64,000 nucleotides of DNA from Flavobacterium sp. 9AF (GTDB taxonomy: Bacteria > Bacteroidota > Bacteroidia > Flavobacteriales > Flavobacteriaceae), in NCBI RefSeq assembly GCF_902506265.1, contig NZ_LR733556.1, forward strand, positions 482,714 to 546,713, given 5' to 3'. Of the stretch, positions 26,709 through 34,128 are shown one piece after another. Within the stretch, counting starts at the first letter, position 1, and each line of letters starts with the position of its first letter. The notes below the pieces were generated by a model. It was given only the letters and a program-made list of their open reading frames with translations, made no database searches and was not told the DNA's origin. The translations under genes were made by a program, and so were the position numbers.

Positions 26709-27866
26709 TTAAATCTTATTAATAGTTATAGGCGTAACAAATTTTAAATTCTTATTAAATCTATTTAGTATTGATGTCTCTTCAATGCCCAAAGGTGGAT
26801 CGGGATAAAGAACAATCGTTTCCTCCTCATTCATCTCCAAATGAATTAAATTTATTAGTTCTGGTGGAGAGGTAAGAGTATAAACTTGCTTATGAATAAA
26901 TTCTTTATACTGAGAAAGGAGACGATGTTGGTACAAATTATTTAATACTTGGATAAGAGTTAAGTAAACTATTTTGTAAAAATTGTAATCATTCTCCTCT
27001 GTTAAAACAGTTGTAGGCATATTCCCTAAATAAGGGAATGCTCTACTTTCTCCATTTTTAATACTATGAACAACAACAATTGGCGATTTATGTTTTTTAG
27101 CAAGTAAAACTTCTCTTCGACACCATTCCCTATTTGAGTATTCATCAGTATGAAATACTAATAAAGCAGATTCGCTAATGTTTTGACTAAATTGTTCTGC
27201 AAAATCATAACCATTTGCAATGTCAACCGTATCAAAAAAAACATCTAATTTTAAATTATTTTCGATAAATTGTTTAAACTTGATTGCTAATATCTCACCA
27301 TCTTTTTTTGCATGACTTAAGAATAATTTAACTGGTGAATTAATACGGTCAGTTTCAGTATCATCAGCAGTCTTTTGAAAGTCCATTATAAGTCTAGAAC
27401 AATCATGTAATATTTCAAATTTTATCTTTTCAATAGCCTTTGTCAAATCTTCTTCAAGTTCCAAATCTAATTTTTGGTTTAAAAATACTCTAGCATTTGT
27501 AAATTGTATTTTGCTTAACTCAGATGATATTGTATATGCTTTTTCATATAAGGTAATAGGAAATACTCTGTTATTATTATCAACTTCTTCTAATAGCTGT
27601 TTTGTATATCCTACATAAACATCATCGTCAAAATATTCTTCATCAATTAATAAAATAATTACATTTTTTTCTGCATTAGTGAAATCAATTGGTAGTATTG
27701 AACCGTCAGATAATTTTTTATATCTAAAATATACTGGAATTCCTAAACCTCTAGAAAGTGGTTTCTTATAATCTCGGCTAAAAGTATTATACAGTTCTGT
27801 TGCTATTTTTTTTGATATTGGTGAATCTTGATGCCAAACTATATGTATGTTTAAAGGATATTTCAT
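26709..27866 (-). CDS. TIR-domain protein with N-terminal TIR-like domain
   Basis: 385 residues from the ATG at 27866, one base after the upstream stop; a longer in-frame version would run into the preceding gene. Residues 1-130 form a TIR/flavodoxin-like alpha/beta domain (IHIVWHQDSPISKKIATELY, NVIILLIDEEYF) without a clear catalytic Glu. Residues 178-290 are a standard TIR domain: VKLFLSHAKKDGE, FFDTVDIANG, ALLVFHTDEYSNREWCRREVL, with putative catalytic Glu252 in the W248-x3-E motif. Bacterial TIR domains cleave or cyclise NAD+. Third gene of the TIR/SLOG operon. Confidence 0.82.
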   Translation of the reverse strand: MKYPLNIHIVWHQDSPISKKIATELYNTFSRDYKKPLSRGLGIPVYFRYKKLSDGSILPIDFTNAEKNVIILLIDEEYFDDDVYVGYTKQLLEEVDNNNRVFPITLYEKAYTISSELSKIQFTNARVFLNQKLDLELEEDLTKAIEKIKFEILHDCSRLIMDFQKTADDTETDRINSPVKLFLSHAKKDGEILAIKFKQFIENNLKLDVFFDTVDIANGYDFAEQFSQNISESALLVFHTDEYSNREWCRREVLLAKKHKSPIVVVHSIKNGESRAFPYLGNMPTTVLTEENDYNFYKIVYLTLIQVLNNLYQHRLLSQYKEFIHKQVYTLTSPPELINLIHLEMNEEETIVLYPDPPLGIEETSILNRFNKNLKFVTPITINKI

Positions 27867-27867
27867 T

Positions 27868-28647
27868 TTAATTAGTATTTTCTTGCATTTGTGTTCTAGA
27901 ATTAACTCTTTCAGTTGCTTTACTCGTTCTTTGTTCAAACGCTAATTCAATATATTCTTGCATCTTTAATCTATCATCTGTCCAATCTCTTATTACTGCA
28001 TATCCCGATTTGAAGTTGTCTGCAAGTCTAGCAGGCATTAAATTATATGTAGCTTTTTCAGTTCCAAAATCTGGGTGGTTAGGGAGAATAATTCCTAATA
28101 ATCCCGAATATTTTTCTCCAACTTTCACATTTAATGCCCCCGAAATTTCCCAATCAATGTGCATCCTATGTTTGGTGTTTTTGCCGATAAGAACAACTAA
28201 TACAGTGGTGTCTGCTAGATATCCTTTTTGTATTAATTGTTTTATATAACCATCACTATTATCAGGATCTATATCATTATCCTCAACTGATTTGTTTACA
28301 ATCAAATCATCAAAAAGTGCTTTGAATTTTTCCTTGTAATATTGATCCTCTTTATGATAATAACTAATAAATGTTTTTCTTCTAGTAATATTTTTGGGAA
28401 CAATAAACCAATTAAAGAGACCATTTTTATAGGTGAAATCCCCGATTTTATTCCATGAGCCATCATCATTTTTTTTAATTGAGCAGAATGAATTACCATT
28501 TGAAACTTTTTGAACCATCCAATTTCGATTCTTCTCATAAAAAGTAGAACCTAATTTATCTCCCATATCTTCACAATAAAGAATGCTGTCTATCATTCCA
28601 TGTTCATCTAAATTCAGTTTGCTCACGCAATAATCTGCCCATTTCAT
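27868..28647 (-). CDS. ThsB-like TIR-like protein (DUF3892-type N-terminus plus DUF1863/MTH538 domain)
   Basis: 259 residues. The N-terminal 75 residues (WADYCVSKLNLDEHGMI, GNSFCSIKKNDDGSW) resemble a DUF3892-type small domain. Residues 90-205 are a DUF1863/MTH538 TIR-like domain: RKTFISYYHKEDQYYKEKF, DNSDGYIKQLIQKGYLADTT, VLVVLIGKNTKHRMHIDWEI with Glu167 as probable catalytic residue, and LLGIILPNHP. This is the domain class of Thoeris ThsB, which makes the cyclic ADP-ribose signal after phage infection. Second gene of the operon, four bases after the first TIR gene. A low-complexity C-terminal tail is present. Confidence 0.82.
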   Translation of the reverse strand: MKWADYCVSKLNLDEHGMIDSILYCEDMGDKLGSTFYEKNRNWMVQKVSNGNSFCSIKKNDDGSWNKIGDFTYKNGLFNWFIVPKNITRRKTFISYYHKEDQYYKEKFKALFDDLIVNKSVEDNDIDPDNSDGYIKQLIQKGYLADTTVLVVLIGKNTKHRMHIDWEISGALNVKVGEKYSGLLGIILPNHPDFGTEKATYNLMPARLADNFKSGYAVIRDWTDDRLKMQEYIELAFEQRTSKATERVNSRTQMQENTN

Positions 28648-28650
28648 ATA

Positions 28651-29211
28651 TTAATAATTTTCATTAATTAAAGTGTCCATAATGTTTACTAACGGATTAT
28701 TAAAAGAATTGTAATCCTTTAATTTTGATTCTAATATTAAATTTTCTTTTTTGACTCCTGTAATATTCTCGCAAAAAATATTAAAATCATAAATGTCACG
28801 AATAATTTTAGTAGATTTTAAATATTCTGGAAGAGTACCTTTTGTAATTCCTTTAAGACAAAGAGATAGTACTTCTGTTTTGTCATATCCATATCCAATT
28901 TCAAAAGGAACCCATGTTGAGTATAAAGTATTAGGTGAAACCAAAACAATCATATGCGAACTGTTATTGATACCGTTTCTAATTGAGTTTGTTACGCCAG
29001 CTGCATTATTTGATTGATGATGAATTTTCAAATCTTTGTCATATTCATCAAAATATACATCAACACCTGCATTTATTAAATAATCAGCAATTTTTTTAGC
29101 TTCTTCTTTGTCTTTTTTTTGATGTGAAAGAAATACACATTTTACTCCTTGTTTTAAAAAGTCTAAACGGCTAGTAAATTTAGTTGGCCAATAATATCGA
29201 TTCAGCGCCAT
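28651..29211 (-). CDS. TIR-domain protein, first gene of TIR/SLOG operon
   Basis: 186 residues. A compact TIR domain from about 23: CVFLSHQKKDKEEAKKIADYL (beta-A and alpha-A), VDVYFDEYD (BB loop), SSHMIVLVSPNTLYSTWVPFEIGYG with the catalytic Glu104 in W100-V-P-F-E. The remaining 60 residues are unassigned. Likely an NADase or signal synthase. It begins the operon 35 bases downstream of the GTTATATG cassette-end core. With two further TIR-type genes and one SLOG gene, the operon resembles multi-ThsB Thoeris loci with a different sensor. Confidence 0.84.
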   Translation of the reverse strand: MALNRYYWPTKFTSRLDFLKQGVKCVFLSHQKKDKEEAKKIADYLINAGVDVYFDEYDKDLKIHHQSNNAAGVTNSIRNGINNSSHMIVLVSPNTLYSTWVPFEIGYGYDKTEVLSLCLKGITKGTLPEYLKSTKIIRDIYDFNIFCENITGVKKENLILESKLKDYNSFNNPLVNIMDTLINENY

Positions 29212-29245
29212 TTTTTTTAATAATTATTTATACACAAGTTTGTAA

Positions 29246-29290
29246 GGCTTTCATATAACTAGTTTATATGTATGACAAAATCATACATGG
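29246..29290 (-). other. Cassette start core plus leader hairpin of TIR/SLOG cassette
   Basis: Plus-strand GGCTTTCATATAAC (29246-29259; minus GTTATATGAAAGCC), then TAGTTTATATGTATGA-CAAAA-TCATACAT, an eight-pair hairpin. The same design, AACTTGTTTATATGT plus hairpin, begins the main array at 41862-41897. About 18 of 20 bases are shared around the core, so the two are homologous. Confidence 0.55.
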
Positions 29291-29358
29291 TCATCTCATT
29301 TTAAGTAGCTATTTATTTTTCTCCCTTCAAATCTAACCTATTCTATTTACCCTTGCAA

Positions 29359-29406
29359 TACGTATTTATACGTATATTTCCTTTTTTTTGTACGTATTTA
29401 TACGTA
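29359..29406. repeat. Two identical palindromes TACGTATTTATACGTA spaced 32 bp
   Basis: Copies at 29359-29374 and 29391-29406, start-to-start distance 32 (three helical turns). Each is an inverted repeat TACGTAT/ATACGTA around a central T. A tandem operator for a dimeric regulator is possible, but the nearest intact gene downstream on either strand is more than 140 bases away. Confidence 0.55.
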
Positions 29407-29550
29407 GTAAAGGGCAAATTGTCTTTACATTTTCTTTTAGGGTGAGTTTTGTTTGTTTTGTTTTTGTAAAAATAAGAAGCTTTTTTAGAAGGTCTTTACG
29501 GTTTTCCGTAAGGGGTGTTTTTAAGTTTAGTTTTTATTAAAAAAATATGC

Positions 29551-29890
29551 TTATATTTTACTTTTAGTATAACTAATGGCTCTAGTGGTTACTACTTGTA
29601 AATTAGAAATTATAGCGTTGACAATTTCCACTTCTTTATCTTCTGTTATACTTCCTTTAAAGGAGATTTCTATACCAACAAATTCTTCATAAACAGTATA
29701 CATAAAAATAGTGCTTTTATACCCAACAATACCATTCTCATTCGTTCTGTTTAGGTTGTATCCATCTATTAGAAGAAGGAGTCATAATTTGCTACATCAA
29801 AAGTAAAATCATCCCCTATAGGGGTGCTAATTACATATTCATTTGTCCATTCCCAATTTTCCAAACGCTATCTTTTATTTTGCGTGCTTC
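29551..29890 (-). pseudogene. Degenerate remnant of an unknown protein gene
   Basis: Minus-strand segments of coding-like sequence in different frames: ENWEWTNEYVISTPIGDDF (about 29870-29790), a stop after DSFF, then in another frame LIDGYNLNRTNENGIVGYKS through FVGIEISFKGSITEDKEVEIVNAI and a TAA at 29551-29553. At least two frameshifts. The reconstructed product is a small alpha/beta protein of about 100 residues that I do not recognise. Confidence 0.55.
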
Positions 29891-30078
29891 TCAAAGTGTA
29901 GCAACGGTTTATGTGATTATTAAATATGGGTTAAAGTAGTGGTGAGAACCATAACCAAACCTCGAAGCAAAAAATCTTCTGATCTTGAGTTTAAATATAA
30001 AAATTTATTTCTTTAAAAACTTGCTTAATGAGAATTCTTTAGTTTAAATAAATGGAATAAAAGTGGTATTCACTTTGC

Positions 30079-30109
30079 CTCAAAGTCAGGAGATTTTGCG
30101 GAACTGGAA
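30079..30109. repeat. Second copy of the sequence targeted by the IS element
   Basis: CTCAAAGTCAGGAGA followed by TTTTGCGGAACTGGAA. The restored empty site of the IS (24374-24388 joined to 25688-25703) differs at one base of 31. The two copies are direct repeats that bracket the TIR/SLOG cassette and the pseudogene. Confidence 0.65.
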
Positions 30110-30152
30110 CTTCACACTTTGTGGAAAAGAACAAAATTCAACTAAATAGCTA

Positions 30153-30365
30153 TTAATCTTCTAAAGCGATACATTCATGTCCGTTTTCATTAAAAATGGT
30201 AATTACTTCATCTGAAATTTCTAGTGGACTATCAATTCGGAAAATATTGTCGCAATCTTCCAAATCAAAATTCCATTTTGTATAAGAGAATAACTTATTT
30301 AATAAAGGTTTAATTTTTTGAATTTCATGTAGTGTACGTACACTAGTTTTAAAAACTAAAATCAT
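30153..30365 (-). CDS. Small conserved protein, ferredoxin-like fold predicted
   Basis: 70 residues. Pattern beta-alpha-beta-beta-alpha-beta (MILVFKTSVRT, IQKIKPLLNKLF, WNFDLEDCDNIFRIDS, EVITIFNENGHECIALE), size and layout of HMA-type ferredoxin-like folds but without a CxxC metal motif; a single DCDNIFRI cysteine is conserved in flavobacterial relatives as I remember them. Last gene of the TetR-controlled operon, four bases after the rhodanese gene. Function unknown; a thiol or metal handling role would fit its neighbour. Confidence 0.7.
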   Translation of the reverse strand: MILVFKTSVRTLHEIQKIKPLLNKLFSYTKWNFDLEDCDNIFRIDSPLEISDEVITIFNENGHECIALED

Positions 30366-30369
30366 AGGT

Positions 30370-30735
30370 TTATTTATTTGATTGAATTATTTGACTTTGC
30401 AACTCTTCCCAAGCACCACCATTACATACTTTTTTAAAACCTCTCTCTTTCAATATGTTCACTGCTTTTACACTTCGCAATCCATGGGAACAACACGTTA
30501 TATAAGTAACCGAAGTGTCTAGCTCAACATACCTTGTTCTTAATTCACCTAACGGAATAATAATAGCTCCTTTAATATGCCCTTTTTTACATTCAGATGA
30601 AGTGCGTACATCTAAAATTATTGCTCCATTTTTTATTTTGGAAATTAATTGAGGCTCTTTCGTTACATAAAGAAATGTTTTAAATGATCCATATAATACA
30701 ACGAATATAAGAATAATTATAAAGAATGTTTTCAT
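30370..30735 (-). CDS. Membrane-anchored rhodanese-domain protein
   Basis: 121 residues. One N-terminal membrane helix (about 4-22), then a rhodanese domain: GAIILDVRTSSECKKGHI (38-55), IPLGELRTRY, and the active-site loop C82-SHGL-R87 (CCSHGLRS). The loop carries the sulfur-accepting Cys. Such small periplasmic rhodaneses carry persulfide or handle thiols. It overlaps the DUF3817-like gene by four bases (ATGA), so translation is coupled. Confidence 0.87.
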   Translation of the reverse strand: MKTFFIIILIFVVLYGSFKTFLYVTKEPQLISKIKNGAIILDVRTSSECKKGHIKGAIIIPLGELRTRYVELDTSVTYITCCSHGLRSVKAVNILKERGFKKVCNGGAWEELQSQIIQSNK

Positions 30736-31052
30736 GTTTTTGGATTAATTTTGTTCAAAATTTTGGTATCTATATAAAACGTTCCAAAGGGAATTAAACA
30801 AGCTAAAAGTACGCGCCACGTTGTTTTTTTAAATTTCCAATTTTGCTCTACACCCACGCTTAATGTGTTGAAAATAAAAAGTAAAAACAAAGCACCATGA
30901 ATTGGGCCTAATACTTTTGTTCCGCTGTCATCTTTAAAAAAATATTTCATTGGGGTTGCCCAAAATAATAACAGCAATAAAGAAATTCCTTCTAAATAAC
31001 CTATCAATCGTAATCTGCCAATTTTTGTTTGTAATAAATGTATCATAATCAT
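30732..31052 (-). CDS. DUF3817-type integral membrane protein
   Basis: 106 residues, three predicted membrane helices. GRLRLIGYLEGISLLLLL and KVLGPIHGALFLLF are the marks of the DUF3817 family (GxxEGxSxLxL and P-x2-G-HG). Function of the family is unknown. Overlaps the rhodanese gene by four bases and follows the next upstream gene by one base. Confidence 0.85.
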   Translation of the reverse strand: MIMIHLLQTKIGRLRLIGYLEGISLLLLLFWATPMKYFFKDDSGTKVLGPIHGALFLLFIFNTLSVGVEQNWKFKKTTWRVLLACLIPFGTFYIDTKILNKINPKT

Positions 31053-31053
31053 A

Positions 31054-31512
31054 TTATCTAAAATAAGGTCGGTTTGCTAAAGGTGAAAAAGGCCAGGGAA
31101 TGGCTATTAAAATAAATAGTAAAGCGATTAAAAACCAAACTAAAATAGTTTTAAACTGCTCTTTGGGAGTTATTCTTCTTTTAGCTAATGCAGAACCAAT
31201 AGTAATAATAACTATAGCTATAAACATCATTGTGATATGAATGATACCAAAGAAAAATAAGTCTAAATGCTCTTTTGTCTCTGAAAAGTTGTTCCAAAAA
31301 TAAGAGATTATGGGACTTTTAATATAGAGCAAAATACCTATAACTAACTGAATATGTGCTATTGTAGCTGTCCAATGTCTTAAGGCATTATCCAGTTTAG
31401 TAAAATGCTTTTTTTTAGTATAGCCTTTGTAAGCATTGCATATTGTATAGATTAGGCCTATTAAAAGCAACCAACGGGTTATAGAATGAAAAAATAAAAG
31501 GGAATTATACAT
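31054..31512 (-). CDS. Four-helix membrane protein of unknown function (cytochrome b-like layout)
   Basis: 152 residues from the ATG at 31512. An in-frame TTG at 31533 would place the start in the operator and is rejected. Four to five membrane helices with histidines near the membrane faces (FFHSITRW, LRHWTATIAHIQLVIG, FFGIIHITMMFIAI), a layout like a small heme b membrane protein, but no family is certain. First gene of the operon; the -7 box TATATTTG is at 31531-31538 within the 48-bp operator. Confidence 0.7.
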   Translation of the reverse strand: MYNSLLFFHSITRWLLLIGLIYTICNAYKGYTKKKHFTKLDNALRHWTATIAHIQLVIGILLYIKSPIISYFWNNFSETKEHLDLFFFGIIHITMMFIAIVIITIGSALAKRRITPKEQFKTILVWFLIALLFILIAIPWPFSPLANRPYFR

Positions 31513-31531
31513 CGTATCTGTTTTACGATGC

Positions 31532-31579
31532 AAATATATTTAAAAAACATACCAATTAGTATGTTTTTTAAATATATTT
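31532..31579. promoter_or_regulatory. 48-bp near-perfect palindrome: TetR operator and promoter of the membrane/rhodanese operon
   Basis: Two 21-base arms (31532-31552 and 31559-31579) that are perfect inverted copies, around CAATTA. Core ACATAC-CAATTA-GTATGT, flanked by TTTAAAAA/TTTTTAAA and ATATA tracts. The minus-strand -7 box TATATTTG (31531-31538) is inside the left arm, and the tetR stop codon begins at the right end. A second ACATAC-N6-GTAT site precedes tetR. Confidence 0.75.
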
Positions 31580-32169
31580 TATTTCATACTTCCTAAATAA
31601 CGCTTAAGTTCCTCTAAATAAACAGTATATACATTTTTAGAATTTTCCAATTTTCCAAAATTGCGAATTCCCCAATAACCCGACATTACAAAAACTGTGA
31701 GAGCATTTGCGTTAATAGTATCTTTGATAACACCTTCTTTTTTACCTTTTTCTAAAAGATCAGTCATACTGGAAATCCAAAGTTGGGTAATCTCATGTAA
31801 TGCATTACTAAAATCTATATTCCAAGGAGTCATTTCTTGGGTAAAATTTGCCACAGGACAACCATATTCTAAACGTAAAAAATCATTTTGCAATAATAGA
31901 TGTTCCATAAGATTATAAATAATATCCAGAGGATTTTCTTTACTTTCCAAGGGTGCGATGAAACTTGCTGTGAGTGTGGGTTTTAGTAATTCATTAATAA
32001 TAGCAATACCCATTTGCTCCTTATTCTTAAAATGGTAATAGAAAGCACCTTTAGTAACTTTAGTAGTAGCTAGAATATCATCTATACTGGTTGTTTGGTA
32101 TCCTTTTTCATAAATAAGTTCAAAGGCTTTTTGCAAAATATGCATTCGAGTTGCGGCCGCTTTTTTCAT
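31579..32169 (-). CDS. TetR-family transcriptional regulator
   Basis: 196 residues. N-terminal helix-turn-helix: AFELIYEKGYQTTSIDDILATTKVTKGAFYYHFKNKEQMG (about 15-54, in the expected 45-residue block), with FYYHFKNK the family hallmark. The ligand domain (70-196) is of the usual helical type; FVMSGYWGIRNFGKLEN is typical of flavobacterial relatives. A single Cys in YGCPVANF (near 104) could sense thiols or oxidants. It lies directly upstream of the operon it likely represses; a matching operator at its own start suggests autoregulation. Confidence 0.92.
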   Translation of the reverse strand: MKKAAATRMHILQKAFELIYEKGYQTTSIDDILATTKVTKGAFYYHFKNKEQMGIAIINELLKPTLTASFIAPLESKENPLDIIYNLMEHLLLQNDFLRLEYGCPVANFTQEMTPWNIDFSNALHEITQLWISSMTDLLEKGKKEGVIKDTINANALTVFVMSGYWGIRNFGKLENSKNVYTVYLEELKRYLGSMK

Positions 32170-32172
32170 AAA

Positions 32173-32190
32173 ACATACTTATTAGTATCT
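32173..32190 (-). promoter_or_regulatory. Second TetR operator-like site before tetR
   Basis: ACATAC-TTATTA-GTATCT, same half-sites and spacing as the centre of 31532-31579. A near-consensus -7 box (minus TTACTTTG, one mismatch, 32194-32201) precedes it, so the site covers the transcription start. Confidence 0.6.
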
Positions 32191-32241
32191 TTACAAAGTA
32201 AGACATACTCAGCCAATTTTACAACTATTTGTTTTTTTAAA

Positions 32242-32631
32242 CTATTTTAAATTATGCCATTCGTGGTGGCAACCATTTTTACACCAAACCTTTCGTCTAT
32301 ACGTATCCGATATTTTAAACAATGTTATAAGTGTAATAAAAGCTTTTCTCATTTCATGATCAGGTAATGCGATTATTTTTTGCAAGGCAACTTTTACGTT
32401 TTTTACTTTAAGTAATTGTATAGGTGTATAGGTTGGCTTTAAAGGAATGAGATAAATTGCATTTTCAATTAGTTCTTGACTTGGATGTGCTTGTCTCAAA
32501 TAAAAATTAGTCAAAAAAACTAATTCTCGTTGTTTTTGCTTATCAAATGCGTCAAACCACATGAGAACTTCTTCAAGAGTTTTTTGATCTTGTGCAAAAC
32601 GATTGAGTATAATTTCTTCTGTATCGAGCAA
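32242..32631 (-). CDS. DUF5958 family protein
   Basis: 129 residues, all-helical. EEIILNRFAQDQKTLEEVLMWFDAF at the N-terminus is characteristic of DUF5958, a small family of Bacteroidota and plasmids with unknown function. The C-terminus has a His/Cys pair (WCKNGCHHEWH) that could bind a metal. Single gene between tetR and a small membrane protein. Confidence 0.75.
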   Translation of the reverse strand: MLDTEEIILNRFAQDQKTLEEVLMWFDAFDKQKQRELVFLTNFYLRQAHPSQELIENAIYLIPLKPTYTPIQLLKVKNVKVALQKIIALPDHEMRKAFITLITLFKISDTYRRKVWCKNGCHHEWHNLK

Positions 32632-32718
32632 AATTAATTTATTATATGTATTTAAAGATCAAATCTATTTCCAATTATAAAAATAATCCATCAATTCAAT
32701 TTAAAAGTAGCATCCTAT

Positions 32719-33012
32719 TTAACGTATAACATTCTTTCTTTTCCAATTGATAACTAGTGCATCTAATATTAATGTAACTAAAATAAATAAAAATAAAACT
32801 CCTGAACTAAATAAAACCGCTAATGAACCACCTCCTTTAAAATTTTCAGCATCATAAAATAGAAATCCATTTAAAGAAAGACTAATGATTAAGTAACTTA
32901 TAAAACGAAATTTATTGCGCTTTGACTCACTTCCTATTTTATAAATAATATAGCAACAAAGTAATCCATACAAGATGTAGAGCAATACAAAGTCGTGATC
33001 AATCGGTAGCAC
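32719..33012 (-). CDS. Small membrane protein of unknown function
   Basis: 97 residues with three predicted membrane helices (about 8-27, 36-53, 64-88) and a basic C-terminus (NWKRKNVIR). No family recognised. Confidence 0.6.
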   Translation of the reverse strand: MLPIDHDFVLLYILYGLLCCYIIYKIGSESKRNKFRFISYLIISLSLNGFLFYDAENFKGGGSLAVLFSSGVLFLFILVTLILDALVINWKRKNVIR

Positions 33013-33233
33013 GGTGAAAATAAATTAGTATTTTTATTAATATGTTTTATTCGCTTTCTTTTTCAAAGTTTATCATTTTAATAAAAAGAATTAGTCAATA
33101 TAACGATTTGTTTCATAGCTATTTAATATAAATCGGAAAACGTTGTTTCAATAGCAAATATTTTATAAAGCTTAATCTTTTAAAATTATTTAGCCTATTT
33201 TTTTTTATAAAAAACTACATTTCGCTTTTAATT

Positions 33234-34022
33234 CTATTCTATCCAAAAGTTACCAATAGAATATGTTTTGGCTTGTCCACTAATAATAACTCGATCTTCT
33301 TTGTCTTCACAATACAACTTGCCTAATCGTTCTGAAACTTGTTTTGCATATAGTGCTTTCTTATTCAGTCTTTTTGACCAAAATGGGATTAAAGAACAAT
33401 GTGCAGAGCCAGTTACTGGATCTTCTAAGAGGGATGCTTGAGGTGTAAAAAATCGGGAAACAAAATCGCAATTATCTCCTATTGCAGTAACAATAACGCC
33501 ACCTGGATCGAGATTAACTTGATCAAATAATTGTTTATCTATCTTAATGTCTCGAATTTCTGTTTCGTTTTCATATACTAAAACATAATCTCTCGATTTT
33601 AGAATTTCTTTGGGTTGAATATTTAATGCTTTTGCAATTTGTGGAGGCAAAGTGTCTATAATTGGCATTCGTGATGGAAAGTCCATTTTATAGTATCCAT
33701 TTTCGATTTTTACAGTTAAATCACCACTTAGCGTTTCAAATACAATTTGATTTTTTTTGCAATTAAGAATTGTTGCTAAACAGTGCGCAGTTGCAAGAGT
33801 TGCATGTCCACATAAATCCATCTCAATTTCAGGAGTGAACCATCGCAAATGTATTTTCTCACCTTTGTCTACAAAAAAAGCAGTTTCAGCTACTGCATTC
33901 TCTTTTGCTATTTTCAACAAAATTTCGTCAGACAACCATTGGTCTAATGGAACGACACAAGCTGGATTTCCACCAAAAATTGAATCTGTAAAAGCATCTA
34001 TTTGATATAATTTATATTCCAA
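33234..34022 (-). CDS. PhzF family isomerase/epimerase
   Basis: 262 residues. MEYKLYQIDAFTDSIFGGNPACVVPL at the start (in two blocks) gives the FxGNPA motif; NAVAETAFF holds the catalytic Glu (near 45); RWFTPEIEMDLCGHATLA and DPVTGSAHC are the other hallmark blocks. Members catalyse stereo-controlled proton shifts on small metabolites. The paralogue acting here is not tied to phenazine; no phz genes are near. Confidence 0.92.
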   Translation of the reverse strand: MEYKLYQIDAFTDSIFGGNPACVVPLDQWLSDEILLKIAKENAVAETAFFVDKGEKIHLRWFTPEIEMDLCGHATLATAHCLATILNCKKNQIVFETLSGDLTVKIENGYYKMDFPSRMPIIDTLPPQIAKALNIQPKEILKSRDYVLVYENETEIRDIKIDKQLFDQVNLDPGGVIVTAIGDNCDFVSRFFTPQASLLEDPVTGSAHCSLIPFWSKRLNKKALYAKQVSERLGKLYCEDKEDRVIISGQAKTYSIGNFWIE

Positions 34023-34128
34023 GATATGTATGCGTTTTATTTAATTTATATAAGCTGTAAGTAAGTTCATAAAATAATTCTAAATATAGTAAAAAACCAA
34101 TATGTTAAAATTATCTTCAAGGATGTTT

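Larger units (their letters stand above)
29291..30152. other. 862-base region without an intact gene
   Basis: Contains, in order, two identical 16-base palindromes (29359, 29391), a TTACGG-TTTT-CCGTAA palindrome (29496-29511), a degenerate minus-strand pseudogene (29551-29890) and a 31-base repeat (30079-30109) also found at the IS target. Nothing else is evident. Confidence 0.6.

Noticed and set aside
25769..29211. Standard Thoeris (thsA/thsB) assignment
   Set aside because: No SIR2 domain is visible in the SLOG protein, and three TIR-type genes differ in domain layout, so the locus is called Thoeris-related only.
25680..30109. Direct repeats CTCAAAGTCAGGAGA as attL/attR of an integrative element
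   Set aside because: The repeat looks like a hairpin-type intergenic repeat that attracted an IS, and no integrase is present between the copies.
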